Shown here: piece by piece, positions 10,734 to 19,887 of the stretch
Layout: each line of letters begins with the position of its first letter
Position numbering within the stretch: the first letter of the stretch is position 1
NCBI GenBank assembly: GCA_016794785.1
Contig: JAEUHC010000006.1
Coordinates: forward strand, 1 to 64,000
Direction: 5' to 3'
Source of the DNA: Opitutaceae bacterium
GTDB taxonomy: Bacteria > Verrucomicrobiota > Verrucomicrobiia > Opitutales > Opitutaceae
Length of the DNA: 64,000 nt
Program-made: the position numbers and the translations under genes
Notes under the pieces: generated by a model
The model's input: only the letters and a program-made list of their open reading frames with translations
Told to the model about the DNA's origin: nothing
Databases searched by the model: none

Positions 10734-13514
10734 ATGACCATGCCAGCCCATCGCAGCCTTAGCCTGTCCGCGCGCACATTCGCCGCCGCGCTTTCCCTGA
10801 CCCTCGCCCCGCTCCACGCCCAAACGGCACCCGCCGCCAACGCCAAGCCCACGGAGGATGCCTCCACTGTGCTGCTCTCACCCTTCGAGGTGCGCACGGA
10901 TGGGGATGTCGGCTACACCGCCGCTAGCGCGCTTGCCGGCGGCCGCACTGACCAGCCGCTCAAGCTCACGTCCGCGGCGATTTCCGTGATGACGAGCCAG
11001 TTTCTAGAGGACATCGGCGCCACTAATTTCCGCAGCGCCGGCGAATGGGCGCTCAACTGGGTGCCGCAGCTCGACGTCAACACCGGTGTCGCCGGCGGCT
11101 TCAGCGTCAACTACCGCAACATGGGCAGCACCTTCCCCTCGCGGAATTACTTCCTCTGGTATGTCGAGAGCGACTCCTACAACACCGAGCGCTACGAGTT
11201 CGCCCGCGGTCCCAACGGCGTGCTCTTCGGCGACGGCGGCCCAGGCGGCATCTCCACCACGTGGACCAAACGCCCGCGCTTCGACCGCGCCGCCAATGGC
11301 GTGAACTTCCGCCTCGACAGCTACGGCGGCTGGCGCAGCTCGATCGACCTCAACCGCCCACTCACGAAAAATTTTGCGCTCCGCCTCAATGCCTTCGCGG
11401 AGAACGCACCCGGCTACCGCGACCATAATCACAACGAGCGGCAAGGTGCCCATCTCGCCGGCATCTACCGCCTCACGCAAAGAAACCAGTTCCGTTTCGA
11501 GGGCGAGTTCGGCCTGCAAGACCGCTCCATCTACCCGAGCTATTACATCGACCAAGCGTCCTATTGGAACCGTTCGACCGTCAACAACGGGGTGACGCTG
11601 CCCAGCACCACCGGCACTGGCATCGCGCGGATCAGCACCAACAATTACTTCGTCCGCGTCCGCGGCCTGGCCAATGACGCGCTGCTTGACTGGGGTCCGT
11701 CCTACCAGACCACCGGCACCGGCTTCGGCCTCCTTCAGACGGGCGAAGCGCGCAGCGACCTCCCCAACTCGCCCCGGCTGCCCTCGAAGGAGTTCAATCT
11801 TCAGCCGCCCGACTCCGTCGCGCGCCTCTACTATTACGCCTACACCGCGTATCTGGACCACCGTTTCAGCGACAACCTCTTCGTCGAGGTTGCCTTCAAT
11901 CGCTTCCGCAACGACCGCCATTCGCACGGCTCGCAGGCGCTCTTCAACACCTACCGCATCGACGTTAACCAGCTTCTCCCTGGCGGCGGCACCAACCCCA
12001 ATTTCGGCAAGCCCTTCACGGACACCGAGCGCGTGAAAAGCCTCCAAGGCAATATCGTCCACGACGCCCGCGCCCTCGTGAACTGGCGCTTCGACACGGG
12101 CTGGCTCAAGCAGAGCTTCAGTGGCATCGCTGGCTCGCGCCTCGACCGGTTCGACTCGTGGAATCGCACGCTCCGCCGCACGAACGGCACCAACCCCAAC
12201 CTCACCGTCGCCGCCAACCAGGTCCGCGAGCGCCGCTACTGGGATCAAGCCGCTTTGGAGCTCGGCAACGTGCCGCAGTTCCCCGGCATCACGCTCGACT
12301 TCGTCCACACCGCAATCAGCCACCAGCGCAAGACGCTCGACTACGCGCAAATCGCCTCAACCAGCCGCTTTTTCCACGACCGCCTCGCCGTGATGCTCGG
12401 CGCGCGCCGCGATGCCGTCACCAACGTCCAGCAGACCACTACCGGCATCCCCGTCGATCCCGTCACCGGCCTGCCGCGGCTCGGCGCCGTGCTCTTCGAC
12501 GCCGCCGGCGTGCCCACTCCGGTGCTCGGGGCCAAGACCAAGGGCGATTTCGCCCCCGTCAGCCGCAACGGCGGCGTCGTGTGGTTCGTGCTCCCGTGGC
12601 TCGGCGTGTTTGCCAACACCTCCGAAACCTTTGCCGCGCCCAACAATGGCAACAACCTCATCGACGGCACCACCCCGCCGATTTCCAAGAGCAAGGGCCA
12701 GGACTACGGCTTCAAGTTCGAGCTGCTCGGCGGCAAGATCGTCGCCTCAGCCAGCTACTACACCTCCGAGCAAAAGGGGCTTCTCATCGCCGGTGGCAAC
12801 ACCACCGAGATCAACCGCATCTGGACCAATCTCAGCCGAGCCGACCTCGCGACCCTCGCCTTCCGCGATACGCAGGACCAAAAGGGCGACGGCTACGAGT
12901 TCGAGCTCACGGCCAATCCCGTGCGCAATTTGCGCCTCACCGCCAACCTCGCGCTGCCCAAAACCTCCGCCGTCAACCTCCAGCCCGGCCTCATCGGCTA
13001 TTTCGACGCCAACGTCGCCGCCTGGACCGCCGCCGGCCCGACCTCGCTCAACCCCACGCAGGTCGCCAACGACATCAATACCATCCGCAACGCCGTCGCC
13101 GCGCTCTCCCCCGGCACGCCGCTCAACAACACCTTCAAATACACGGGCAACCTCTACGCCACCTACAACTTCACCGAGGGCAAATTCCGCGGCCTGACCT
13201 TCGGCGGCGGCGGTAATTTCCGTGGCCGCGCCAAGGTCGCGAGCGTCACCGGCAGCCCCTACGACTACCTCTACGCCGATACCTACGCGATCCTCTCCGC
13301 GCATGCCGCCTACCGCCACCGCCTCGCGAACAAGTTCAACATCCGCTACCAGCTCAACGTCGCCAACCTCATCGACAGCGACAAAGCGATTTACAACGGC
13401 TTCGGCACCTTCCGCGTCGGTGGTCTCGCCGCGAACCCGCTCCAACAAATCCCGAACAATATCCGCATGCCTGAGCCGCGGAAATTCACCCTCCAGGCCT
13501 CGCTGGATTTTTGA
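10734..13514 (+). CDS. TonB-dependent receptor (Opitutaceae type)
   Basis: 926 aa from ATG 10734; a second ATG six bases on (10740) is equally possible. A signal peptide (LSARTFAAALSLTLAPLHAQ) is followed by the LLSPFEVRTDGDVGYTAASA stretch and ALAGGR, then a plug domain (AISVMTSQFLEDIGA, with FARGPNGVLFGDGGPGG as the usual RGPxGxLyG motif) and a long 22-strand-type beta-barrel ending in QASLDF with terminal Phe. This is an outer-membrane importer powered by TonB-ExbBD. The family takes up siderophores, vitamins or oligosaccharides; the nearby sulfatase and lyases suggest a glycan, but nothing in the sequence fixes the ligand. Confidence 0.93.
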   Translation: MTMPAHRSLSLSARTFAAALSLTLAPLHAQTAPAANAKPTEDASTVLLSPFEVRTDGDVGYTAASALAGGRTDQPLKLTSAAISVMTSQFLEDIGATNFRSAGEWALNWVPQLDVNTGVAGGFSVNYRNMGSTFPSRNYFLWYVESDSYNTERYEFARGPNGVLFGDGGPGGISTTWTKRPRFDRAANGVNFRLDSYGGWRSSIDLNRPLTKNFALRLNAFAENAPGYRDHNHNERQGAHLAGIYRLTQRNQFRFEGEFGLQDRSIYPSYYIDQASYWNRSTVNNGVTLPSTTGTGIARISTNNYFVRVRGLANDALLDWGPSYQTTGTGFGLLQTGEARSDLPNSPRLPSKEFNLQPPDSVARLYYYAYTAYLDHRFSDNLFVEVAFNRFRNDRHSHGSQALFNTYRIDVNQLLPGGGTNPNFGKPFTDTERVKSLQGNIVHDARALVNWRFDTGWLKQSFSGIAGSRLDRFDSWNRTLRRTNGTNPNLTVAANQVRERRYWDQAALELGNVPQFPGITLDFVHTAISHQRKTLDYAQIASTSRFFHDRLAVMLGARRDAVTNVQQTTTGIPVDPVTGLPRLGAVLFDAAGVPTPVLGAKTKGDFAPVSRNGGVVWFVLPWLGVFANTSETFAAPNNGNNLIDGTTPPISKSKGQDYGFKFELLGGKIVASASYYTSEQKGLLIAGGNTTEINRIWTNLSRADLATLAFRDTQDQKGDGYEFELTANPVRNLRLTANLALPKTSAVNLQPGLIGYFDANVAAWTAAGPTSLNPTQVANDINTIRNAVAALSPGTPLNNTFKYTGNLYATYNFTEGKFRGLTFGGGGNFRGRAKVASVTGSPYDYLYADTYAILSAHAAYRHRLANKFNIRYQLNVANLIDSDKAIYNGFGTFRVGGLAANPLQQIPNNIRMPEPRKFTLQASLDF

Positions 13515-13583
13515 GCGCGCGACATGTGATCTCTGCAATGCAGGCGGGAGGCCCCTCACCCCGCCGGCAATAGCCCACCCGGC

Positions 13584-15269
13584 TTACTTCGCGCCCTTCA
13601 CCGTCAGCTCCAGTATCCTCCCCGGCAACCAGCCGATGCGGCTGCGCAACTCCGTCTGGCGCGTGTATTCCAGCACGTAGAGTTTACCCGGCCCCGCGAT
13701 ATGCACGTCGATGGGGCGGCCGAGCGGGGCGAGGAAGTTTGTGGTCCGCGCGGTCCAGCGGCCATCAGCGCGGCGCTCCATTTTCATGTGCAGCACATCG
13801 AAGCCGTGTTCTTCCTCCGGCCCCGGGCCCATGAGAAAGCTGCCGATGCGCGCCAGGAGGAAGCCGTCACGCACGCTCGCCGGCCACTCTGCGCCGAGCC
13901 ACGTGAGGCCGGTGGGCGAAGTGTGCGCGTTGAAGGTGCTCGTGGGCTTCCCATGCATGATTCCAGCGGGACCGAGGTTGAGCACCGGCAACTCATAATT
14001 CGGATTGGCTGGCGGCGGCGGCACCATCGTGTGCTGATACCATTTCGTGTCGGCCGGCGCGTCGCCCATCTGGTAGGGGAAACCGTGGTGCCGCGGTTGC
14101 TCACCCGGCCGCGGCGGCACGATGAAATCCATTTCCTCGGGCGCGTGCGCATCGGGACCGTTCGAGACAGTGAAGAGGTTGCCCGCGCCATCCCAGTTGA
14201 AGCTATAGGCGTTGCGGATGCCGCGCGCGATGATCTCGATTTTGGGTGCCGCGGATTTCGGGTCCATGCGCCACATCACGGCGGTGATGTCCACCTCGCC
14301 CATTTTCCCGAGATGGGAAAAGACCCCGGTCTCACCCGCATCCGTGCGCGAGCCGCTGCTCACGTAGAGCAGGCCGTCGCGACCGAAGCGGATGTCCGAG
14401 AGCCCGTGGTTGTAGGGACCGATGCCCCAAGGATAACTCGTCTGAAACCACGCTTTGGGCGCGATGGGATCGCCTTCCTCGTCGAAGGCCGTCGTGCGGT
14501 AGATGCCGCACTCGTTCATCACCAGCGGATCGGCCGTCACGCGCTGGTTGACCGTGATCCAGAGACGCCCCTGCTCGTCGCGCGTAAAGCCGAGCGTCTG
14601 AAAATCGCCAGGCTTCACCCCCGCATAGTCCTTCGGCCAGATGATCTGCTTCAGGTTGCCGCTCGCCGGATCGAAGCGCCACACCGCACCGGCCTGGCCG
14701 AGGATGTAGAATTTTCCGCCCCGCCCGTCGCTCGCGAGACGCACGCCAAAATCGGGCAGGCGCACCAGCTCGCGCACCGCGAAGCCCTCCGGCGCCGCGG
14801 GCAGCGGCCGGAAATCCGCCGCGGCCTTCAACGCCTCGAAGGTCTTGAAGTTCGCCGTCGCACGCACGGCCGCGATGTTCTCCGGGATCACCCGGCCACC
14901 CGTGTTGCCCCAGGAATTGACGATGTAGGTCATCACGTCGGCCGCTTGCGCATCGTCGAGCATGATAGGCGGCATCTGGCCGTGAAACGCGCGGCCGTTC
15001 ACCGTGATGGGTTCGTTGAGACCGGCGACGATGGCGCGAATGGCCCCGCTGCGGTGCGCGGCGAGCCAGTCGGACTTCGCCAGCGGCGGGTAGATGGTCG
15101 TCACACCATCACCTGTCGCGCCGTGGCAAAGCGAACAGTTGGCGAGGTAGAGCGCCTGGCCGCGTCTCATCGCCGCCGCGAGATCGGCGGCGGCATCAGC
15201 GGCTCGCAACATTGGCGCGGAAAGAAAAAGCAAAAAAGGGAGCAAGCAACGCAGGGGGGGCATTCGCAT
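13584..15269 (-). CDS. Secreted cytochrome c / beta-propeller oxidoreductase-like protein
   Basis: 561 aa with a signal peptide (LLPFLLFLSAPMLRAADA). Residues ~30-120 are a class I cytochrome c with heme motif CSLCH and a distal Met in GQMPPIML. The rest (about 150-560) looks like a glucose/sorbosone-dehydrogenase-type propeller: RLASDGRGGKFYILG, GFTRDEQGRLWIT, GLSDIRFGRDGLLYVSSGSR, GIRNAYSFNWDGAGNLF and a final VHIAGPGKLYVLEYT blade. Such proteins in Verrucomicrobiota and Planctomycetota are thought to oxidise sugars in the periplasm and pass electrons to the heme; this one is not assigned to a substrate. Convergent with the TonB receptor. Confidence 0.85.
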   Translation of the reverse strand: MRMPPLRCLLPFLLFLSAPMLRAADAAADLAAAMRRGQALYLANCSLCHGATGDGVTTIYPPLAKSDWLAAHRSGAIRAIVAGLNEPITVNGRAFHGQMPPIMLDDAQAADVMTYIVNSWGNTGGRVIPENIAAVRATANFKTFEALKAAADFRPLPAAPEGFAVRELVRLPDFGVRLASDGRGGKFYILGQAGAVWRFDPASGNLKQIIWPKDYAGVKPGDFQTLGFTRDEQGRLWITVNQRVTADPLVMNECGIYRTTAFDEEGDPIAPKAWFQTSYPWGIGPYNHGLSDIRFGRDGLLYVSSGSRTDAGETGVFSHLGKMGEVDITAVMWRMDPKSAAPKIEIIARGIRNAYSFNWDGAGNLFTVSNGPDAHAPEEMDFIVPPRPGEQPRHHGFPYQMGDAPADTKWYQHTMVPPPPANPNYELPVLNLGPAGIMHGKPTSTFNAHTSPTGLTWLGAEWPASVRDGFLLARIGSFLMGPGPEEEHGFDVLHMKMERRADGRWTARTTNFLAPLGRPIDVHIAGPGKLYVLEYTRQTELRSRIGWLPGRILELTVKGAK

Positions 15270-15364
15270 GGCGCGCGCGACCGTAGGCGGTCGGACCGCC
15301 GGGTCAATGAACGCGTCGCCGTCTCCTTGTCACGTCGCGCCGCTGCCAGCCGTCTTGCCTGCCG

Positions 15365-16786
15365 ATGACCACGCTACGTGCCCTTCGCCCAGGATTCTTC
15401 GTGTGGCTGCTTGGCCTCACCTTGCTCCAGGCCGCCGATCGCAAACCCAATTTCCTTTTCGTCTACACCGACGACCAGCGTTGGGACGCGATGGGCGTCG
15501 TCCAGCGCGAGCAGGGCGAGCGGGCTCGCTTCCCTTGGTTCAAGACGCCGCACATGGACCGGCTCGCCGCGGAGGGGCTGCGCTTCCGAAACGCCTTCGT
15601 CACCCTCGCGCTCTGCGCGCCGAGCCGTGCCGTCTTCCTCACCGGCCGCTACAACCACCTCAACGGCGTCGCCAACAACCGCACGCCCTTTCCCGAGAGC
15701 AGCGTCACGCATGCCACCCTGCTGCGCGCCGCCGGCTACACGACCGCCTACGTTGGCAAGTGGCACATGGGCTCGCAGAGCGGCCAGCGCCCGGGCTTCG
15801 ATTATTCCGCGAGCTTTGTCGGCCAAGGCCGCTACAACAACTGCCCGGTCGAGATCAACGGCGTCTCCACACCCACGACCGGCTGGATCGACGACGTGCT
15901 CACCGGCTACGCGATCGATTTCATCAGGCAGCATCGCGAGCGCCCGTTCTCCCTGGTCGTCGGCTTCAAGACTCCGCACGGGCCGCGCGGCGGCGAAAAC
16001 CTGCCCGCCCGCCTGCGCACCCTCTATGCCGACGAAGCGAGCCGCCCCGTGCCCAACCTCGCCGTCCGCGCGATCTACAGCGGACCGGGCGCCACGGCCG
16101 CCAAAGGCGCCGCCGTCACCCCGGCGCACCTCGACTATTTCCGCCACATCGCCGGGGCCGACGAGAATCTCGGCCGCCTCCTCGGCGCTTTGGACGAACA
16201 AGGCCTCACCGCCGACACCGTGCTCATCTACGCCAGCGACAACGGCTACTACCTCGGCGAACATGGTCTCGGCGACAAGCGCTCCCTCTACGAGGAATCG
16301 CTGCGCATCCCGCTCCTGGTGCGCTATCCTCGGCTGGTCGCCGCCGGCAGCGTGCGCGACGAGATGGTGCTCAACCTCGATCTCGCGCCCACGCTGCTTG
16401 AGCTGGCCGGTGCCACCGTGCCACGCGAGATGCAGGGCGTCAGCTGGGTGCCTCTGCTTGCGGGCCAAAAATCCGCCTGGCGCCAGTCGTTCCTCGCCGA
16501 ATATTTCCAAGAAACCAACTATCCTGGCACGCCCACCATCGTCGGTGTGCGCACGGTCGACGCGAAGCTCGTGAAATATCCCGGCCATCCCGAATGGACC
16601 GAGGTCTTCGACCTCACGCTTGATCCCTACGAGCTGAAGAATCTGGCCGGCGACCCCGCGTCGGCGGCCCGGCTCACCGCGGAGTTCGACGCGCAAGTGC
16701 AGGCCACCGGCTACCGCATCCCCGACTATGCCGACAAACCCGGCGAGGCAGCGCCCCAGAAGAAGGGGAAAAAGAAACAGAAGTGA
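15365..16786 (+). CDS. Secreted type I sulfatase
   Basis: 473 aa with signal peptide (LRPGFFVWLLGLTLLQAAD). The metal-binding start NFLFVYTDDQRWDA, the formylglycine signature LCAPSR (Cys84, C-x-P-S-R), the GKWHMG motif, KTPHGPRGG and the ASDNGYYLGEHGLGDKRS block are all present, so it should be a catalytically competent alkaline-phosphatase-fold sulfatase that needs a formylglycine-generating enzyme for maturation. It probably removes sulfate from polysaccharides. It diverges from the cytochrome-propeller gene with a 95-bp shared upstream region. Confidence 0.93.
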   Translation: MTTLRALRPGFFVWLLGLTLLQAADRKPNFLFVYTDDQRWDAMGVVQREQGERARFPWFKTPHMDRLAAEGLRFRNAFVTLALCAPSRAVFLTGRYNHLNGVANNRTPFPESSVTHATLLRAAGYTTAYVGKWHMGSQSGQRPGFDYSASFVGQGRYNNCPVEINGVSTPTTGWIDDVLTGYAIDFIRQHRERPFSLVVGFKTPHGPRGGENLPARLRTLYADEASRPVPNLAVRAIYSGPGATAAKGAAVTPAHLDYFRHIAGADENLGRLLGALDEQGLTADTVLIYASDNGYYLGEHGLGDKRSLYEESLRIPLLVRYPRLVAAGSVRDEMVLNLDLAPTLLELAGATVPREMQGVSWVPLLAGQKSAWRQSFLAEYFQETNYPGTPTIVGVRTVDAKLVKYPGHPEWTEVFDLTLDPYELKNLAGDPASAARLTAEFDAQVQATGYRIPDYADKPGEAAPQKKGKKKQK

Positions 16787-16968
16787 CGTGGTAACGCACT
16801 GGCTCGCCTGCACCACGCCCCCACCGACATCTGACGCCAATGGATTGCAAATAAAGCCGCCCCCGCGGCCTTGCACGCCGCCGGCGTAGTGCTATCACCC
16901 GGACGTGCGGCCATCCGGCGCGCACCGGCTCGCCCCCCTGTCGAGCCGCGCTTCAACCCCTCAGCCCC

Positions 16969-17685
16969 ATGAAAGCCCTCGTCCGTCTGCTTGCGTCGTC
17001 CGCGACGCTGCTCCTCGCGTGCGCCCTGCACGCCGCCGACTCGAAACCCATCGCCCGCGTCATGACCCTCCTTGAGGTCGACACCGAAGACGCAAGCGGC
17101 TACGCCGCCTGGCTCAAGGAATACAACGACATCGCCAAGGCCAAGACCGGCTCTGAAAATCTTCTCCGTGTTTTCCAGACGGTCTTTGACGGCCACAACA
17201 GCGGCCGCGTGCGAGTGTCGGTGAGCGCTTCCTCCGTGGCCGAACTCACCAAGCTCACCAACGCCCTTGAGACGGATCCTGCAATCGTGCAGAATCGCGA
17301 GCATCTCCGGGCGATCCGCAAGACTGGCGCGCGCGTGCTCTACCAAGCTCTGCGATTCGACGGTCCCAGTGCCAAAGGTGCGAACAACTACAGCGCCCTT
17401 GTCGTCGTGACGGACGAAGATGCCTACCTCAAGGCGCTCGACGAACTGCGTGGCATTTTCGACAGCGTCGGGCTCAAGGATGTCAAAATGGCCGCCTATC
17501 GGGTGCTCGCCGGCCGCACCGATCACAGCCATCGTGTGGTGATCAGCACCGCCTCGCCCGATCGGCTGGCCGCGTTTCTCGACGCCATGGGCACCCACCC
17601 GAGGGTGGCTGACTGGCTCACGCGCACCGCCAAACTCCGCACGCTCGTGGGCAGCAGCACCACGCGGGAAATCACCAAGTATTGA
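16969..17685 (+). CDS. Secreted protein of unknown function (238 aa)
   Basis: Signal peptide LASSATLLLACALHAAD, then two similar-looking alpha/beta segments: one around RVMTLLEVDTEDASGYAAWL, and a second around NNYSALVVVTDEDAYLKALD. This suggests a tandem ferredoxin-like (dimeric alpha-beta barrel) fold, an idea from predicted pattern only. No catalytic motif is seen. It sits between the sulfatase and a convergent TonB receptor. Confidence 0.75.
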   Translation: MKALVRLLASSATLLLACALHAADSKPIARVMTLLEVDTEDASGYAAWLKEYNDIAKAKTGSENLLRVFQTVFDGHNSGRVRVSVSASSVAELTKLTNALETDPAIVQNREHLRAIRKTGARVLYQALRFDGPSAKGANNYSALVVVTDEDAYLKALDELRGIFDSVGLKDVKMAAYRVLAGRTDHSHRVVISTASPDRLAAFLDAMGTHPRVADWLTRTAKLRTLVGSSTTREITKY

Positions 17686-17713
17686 GCACCGCTTCGCTCC
17701 GGCGGGAAGTCCG

Positions 17714-19768
17714 TTAGAATTCCCAGCTCGCCCCGAGGCTCGGTAGCAGCGGCAACTGCTCCCGGGCCTTTTTCATGTCCGTCACCTGCGTGCCGGACAT
17801 GGTCACACGGTGATCGTAGCCGAGGAAATTTTTCCGATCATAGGCGTTGAACACATCGAGAAACACGCGGAGATCGCCGCGGTCGATCTTGATGCGCCGG
17901 GTGGCGCGCAGATCGAGCCGGTGATAATCGGGCAGGCGCAAGCCGTAGATCGGGCCGTTGGTGGAGACGAGGAGGCGGCGGCCGTTGTTCAGTGGCGCCA
18001 GCGAGTAAACTACGTCGGTCGTCGGCCAGCCGGAGTGGTAATGCCATGCGGCGCTGAATTCCCAGCGCGCATTCGGTGCGTAGATCGTGTCGGCGTAGAA
18101 GGCGTGGCGCTGATCCCGCTGGCGTGGCACCCACCGGCCGGCGATGCGCTCCTCGGTCCGCGCCAGGGTGTAGCTCACGTGCCAGCGCAGGTCCGTGCGA
18201 CCGCGACTGGCGATCAGCAGCTCCAGGCCCCGCGCGCGACTGCGGTCGGGCGCGAGCTGCACGCGATCCGTCTGCGCCTCGGGGAACAGGTCGTAGGCGT
18301 TGTCGAGGTTCTCCCAGCGCGGGCGCACGCGCGTGCCCGTGCGCTCGTAGGCCTCGGCGCGCAGCGAGGCGCCGCGGCCGAGTGGGTGTTCGAAGCTCAG
18401 CACGCGCTGCTCCGCCCGCTCGGCGCGGCTGAACGTCCGCTCGCCGTCGGCCACGCTCAATTCGTGCAGACCCTGCGCCTGCGCATGGCCGCCCCACGCG
18501 GAGCGCAGCGTGCCGCGCCCGAGCGCAAGCGCGGCGTTGAGCCGTGGCGACCACTCGCGATCCCGCGTGTAGCCGTGCCGATCGAAGCGCACGCCAGGCT
18601 GCACCACGAGCGCCGGCAGTGGCTGGAATTTCGCGTCGATGAATGCCCCCATCGCCGCGCCGCCGGGGCGCATCCGCGCGTTCTCCGTCTCCGTCGCGAC
18701 CGTCTGCACCCCATTGACCACGGCCGTGCGCTGCTGCCGGAGCGCGTAGTCGTAACGGGCGTCGCCGTCGCGGGCTTCGATTCCGCCGCGCAGAATCGCT
18801 GCGTCGGAGACCTGCGCCGTCCACTCCTGCCGTCCGGCGAACTGAGCCAGACTCCGCCGATCGGACAGCAAAAACGGAAATCCGTCGAGGCGTCCGCCTC
18901 CGTCGCGCCGCCAGTGCAGCTGCGCCCAGGAGGCGACCGTCTCGCTGCGCACGCCGCCGGCCCACTCCGCGAGCCAGCGTCCCCACACGGTGTCGCTGGC
19001 GTAGGAACTGGTGAGCGTGGGGTTGTTGCTGTTGCGCTTGTAGCGGAGCCCGTCGCCCGCGTGCAGGGCGTGGAGCGAGACCGTGTGCCGCGGGGCGAAA
19101 TCATATTCCACCTTTCCCATGAGATCGTAATAGCGCGGCGAGACCTCGTCGTCGCGGCCGGCGAGCTTCAGCGCCACATCGGGATAACCGCGCCGGGCGG
19201 AGACAAGCCAGCGTCCACGCCGGCCATCGAAGAGCCCTTGGCTCATGGCCCCGAGCCCGGTCAGGCTGAGATTGAGGGCCGTGCGGGCCTGCGCGGCGGT
19301 CTTCGTCTCCATCGTCAGCACGCCCGCCAGTCGATCCCCGAACTCCGCGGAAAATCCACCCGTGGACAAATCGAGCCGCCGGATCGCCGCCGGGTCCACA
19401 ATCGCGAGCGCACCGCCGACGTCCTTGAGGTGGAACGGCTCGATGAGGTCCACGCCGTCGAGCCGCGCGAGGAGCTGGCCATGCGGCGCGCCGCGCACCC
19501 AGAAGCGCGCGGAGACATCGTCGCTCGACAGCCCCGGCAGCCGCGCAATCGAGCGAAACAGATCGTCCCCCACCTGCGGCAGCACTTCGAGCTCGGCCGC
19601 GGTGAGCGACGCTGCGGCCGGCGTGGCGGTGTCCATCACGCCGAAGCGGCTGGGCGTGACAACGACCTCCGCAAGCCGGATTGGAGGTGGTGGCGAGGGC
19701 ATGACCTGGGCGCGCAGCGTCAGACTGACGAGGAGAACCAACAGGACGAAAGGAAGCCGGGAAAGCAT
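17714..19768 (-). CDS. TonB-dependent receptor
   Basis: 684 aa with signal peptide (LPFVLLVLLVSLTLRAQ), then a TonB box-like stretch (LAEVVVTPSRFG), a plug with RFWVRGAPHGQLLARLDGVD and STGGFSAEFGDRLAGVL, and a barrel ending in SLGASWEF. It is shorter than the other two receptors and lacks both the LSPFEV leader and a carboxypeptidase-like domain, so it is a different subfamily, closer to BtuB/FecA-like receptors in size. Ligand not evident; no cobalamin riboswitch is seen upstream. Confidence 0.92.
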   Translation of the reverse strand: MLSRLPFVLLVLLVSLTLRAQVMPSPPPPIRLAEVVVTPSRFGVMDTATPAAASLTAAELEVLPQVGDDLFRSIARLPGLSSDDVSARFWVRGAPHGQLLARLDGVDLIEPFHLKDVGGALAIVDPAAIRRLDLSTGGFSAEFGDRLAGVLTMETKTAAQARTALNLSLTGLGAMSQGLFDGRRGRWLVSARRGYPDVALKLAGRDDEVSPRYYDLMGKVEYDFAPRHTVSLHALHAGDGLRYKRNSNNPTLTSSYASDTVWGRWLAEWAGGVRSETVASWAQLHWRRDGGGRLDGFPFLLSDRRSLAQFAGRQEWTAQVSDAAILRGGIEARDGDARYDYALRQQRTAVVNGVQTVATETENARMRPGGAAMGAFIDAKFQPLPALVVQPGVRFDRHGYTRDREWSPRLNAALALGRGTLRSAWGGHAQAQGLHELSVADGERTFSRAERAEQRVLSFEHPLGRGASLRAEAYERTGTRVRPRWENLDNAYDLFPEAQTDRVQLAPDRSRARGLELLIASRGRTDLRWHVSYTLARTEERIAGRWVPRQRDQRHAFYADTIYAPNARWEFSAAWHYHSGWPTTDVVYSLAPLNNGRRLLVSTNGPIYGLRLPDYHRLDLRATRRIKIDRGDLRVFLDVFNAYDRKNFLGYDHRVTMSGTQVTDMKKAREQLPLLPSLGASWEF

Positions 19769-19827
19769 CCCGGCGAGACAACGGGCGGCCGCATCGCATG
19801 CAATCGCGTTGCGCCCGGTGCCCCGAC

Positions 19828-19856
19828 AAAAAAAGGGCGGGCCGCTCGGCCCGCCC
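19828..19856 (-). terminator. Rho-independent terminator of the 1011-aa TonB receptor gene
   Basis: A perfect 9-bp G/C stem (19835-19843 with 19848-19856) with a 4-nt loop; on the minus strand it is followed by seven T residues (19834-19828). It is placed 31 bp beyond the stop of the receptor gene at 19888. Confidence 0.9.
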
Positions 19857-19887
19857 TCGTTGAAATTCCGCCAGGATTCGGCGGCGA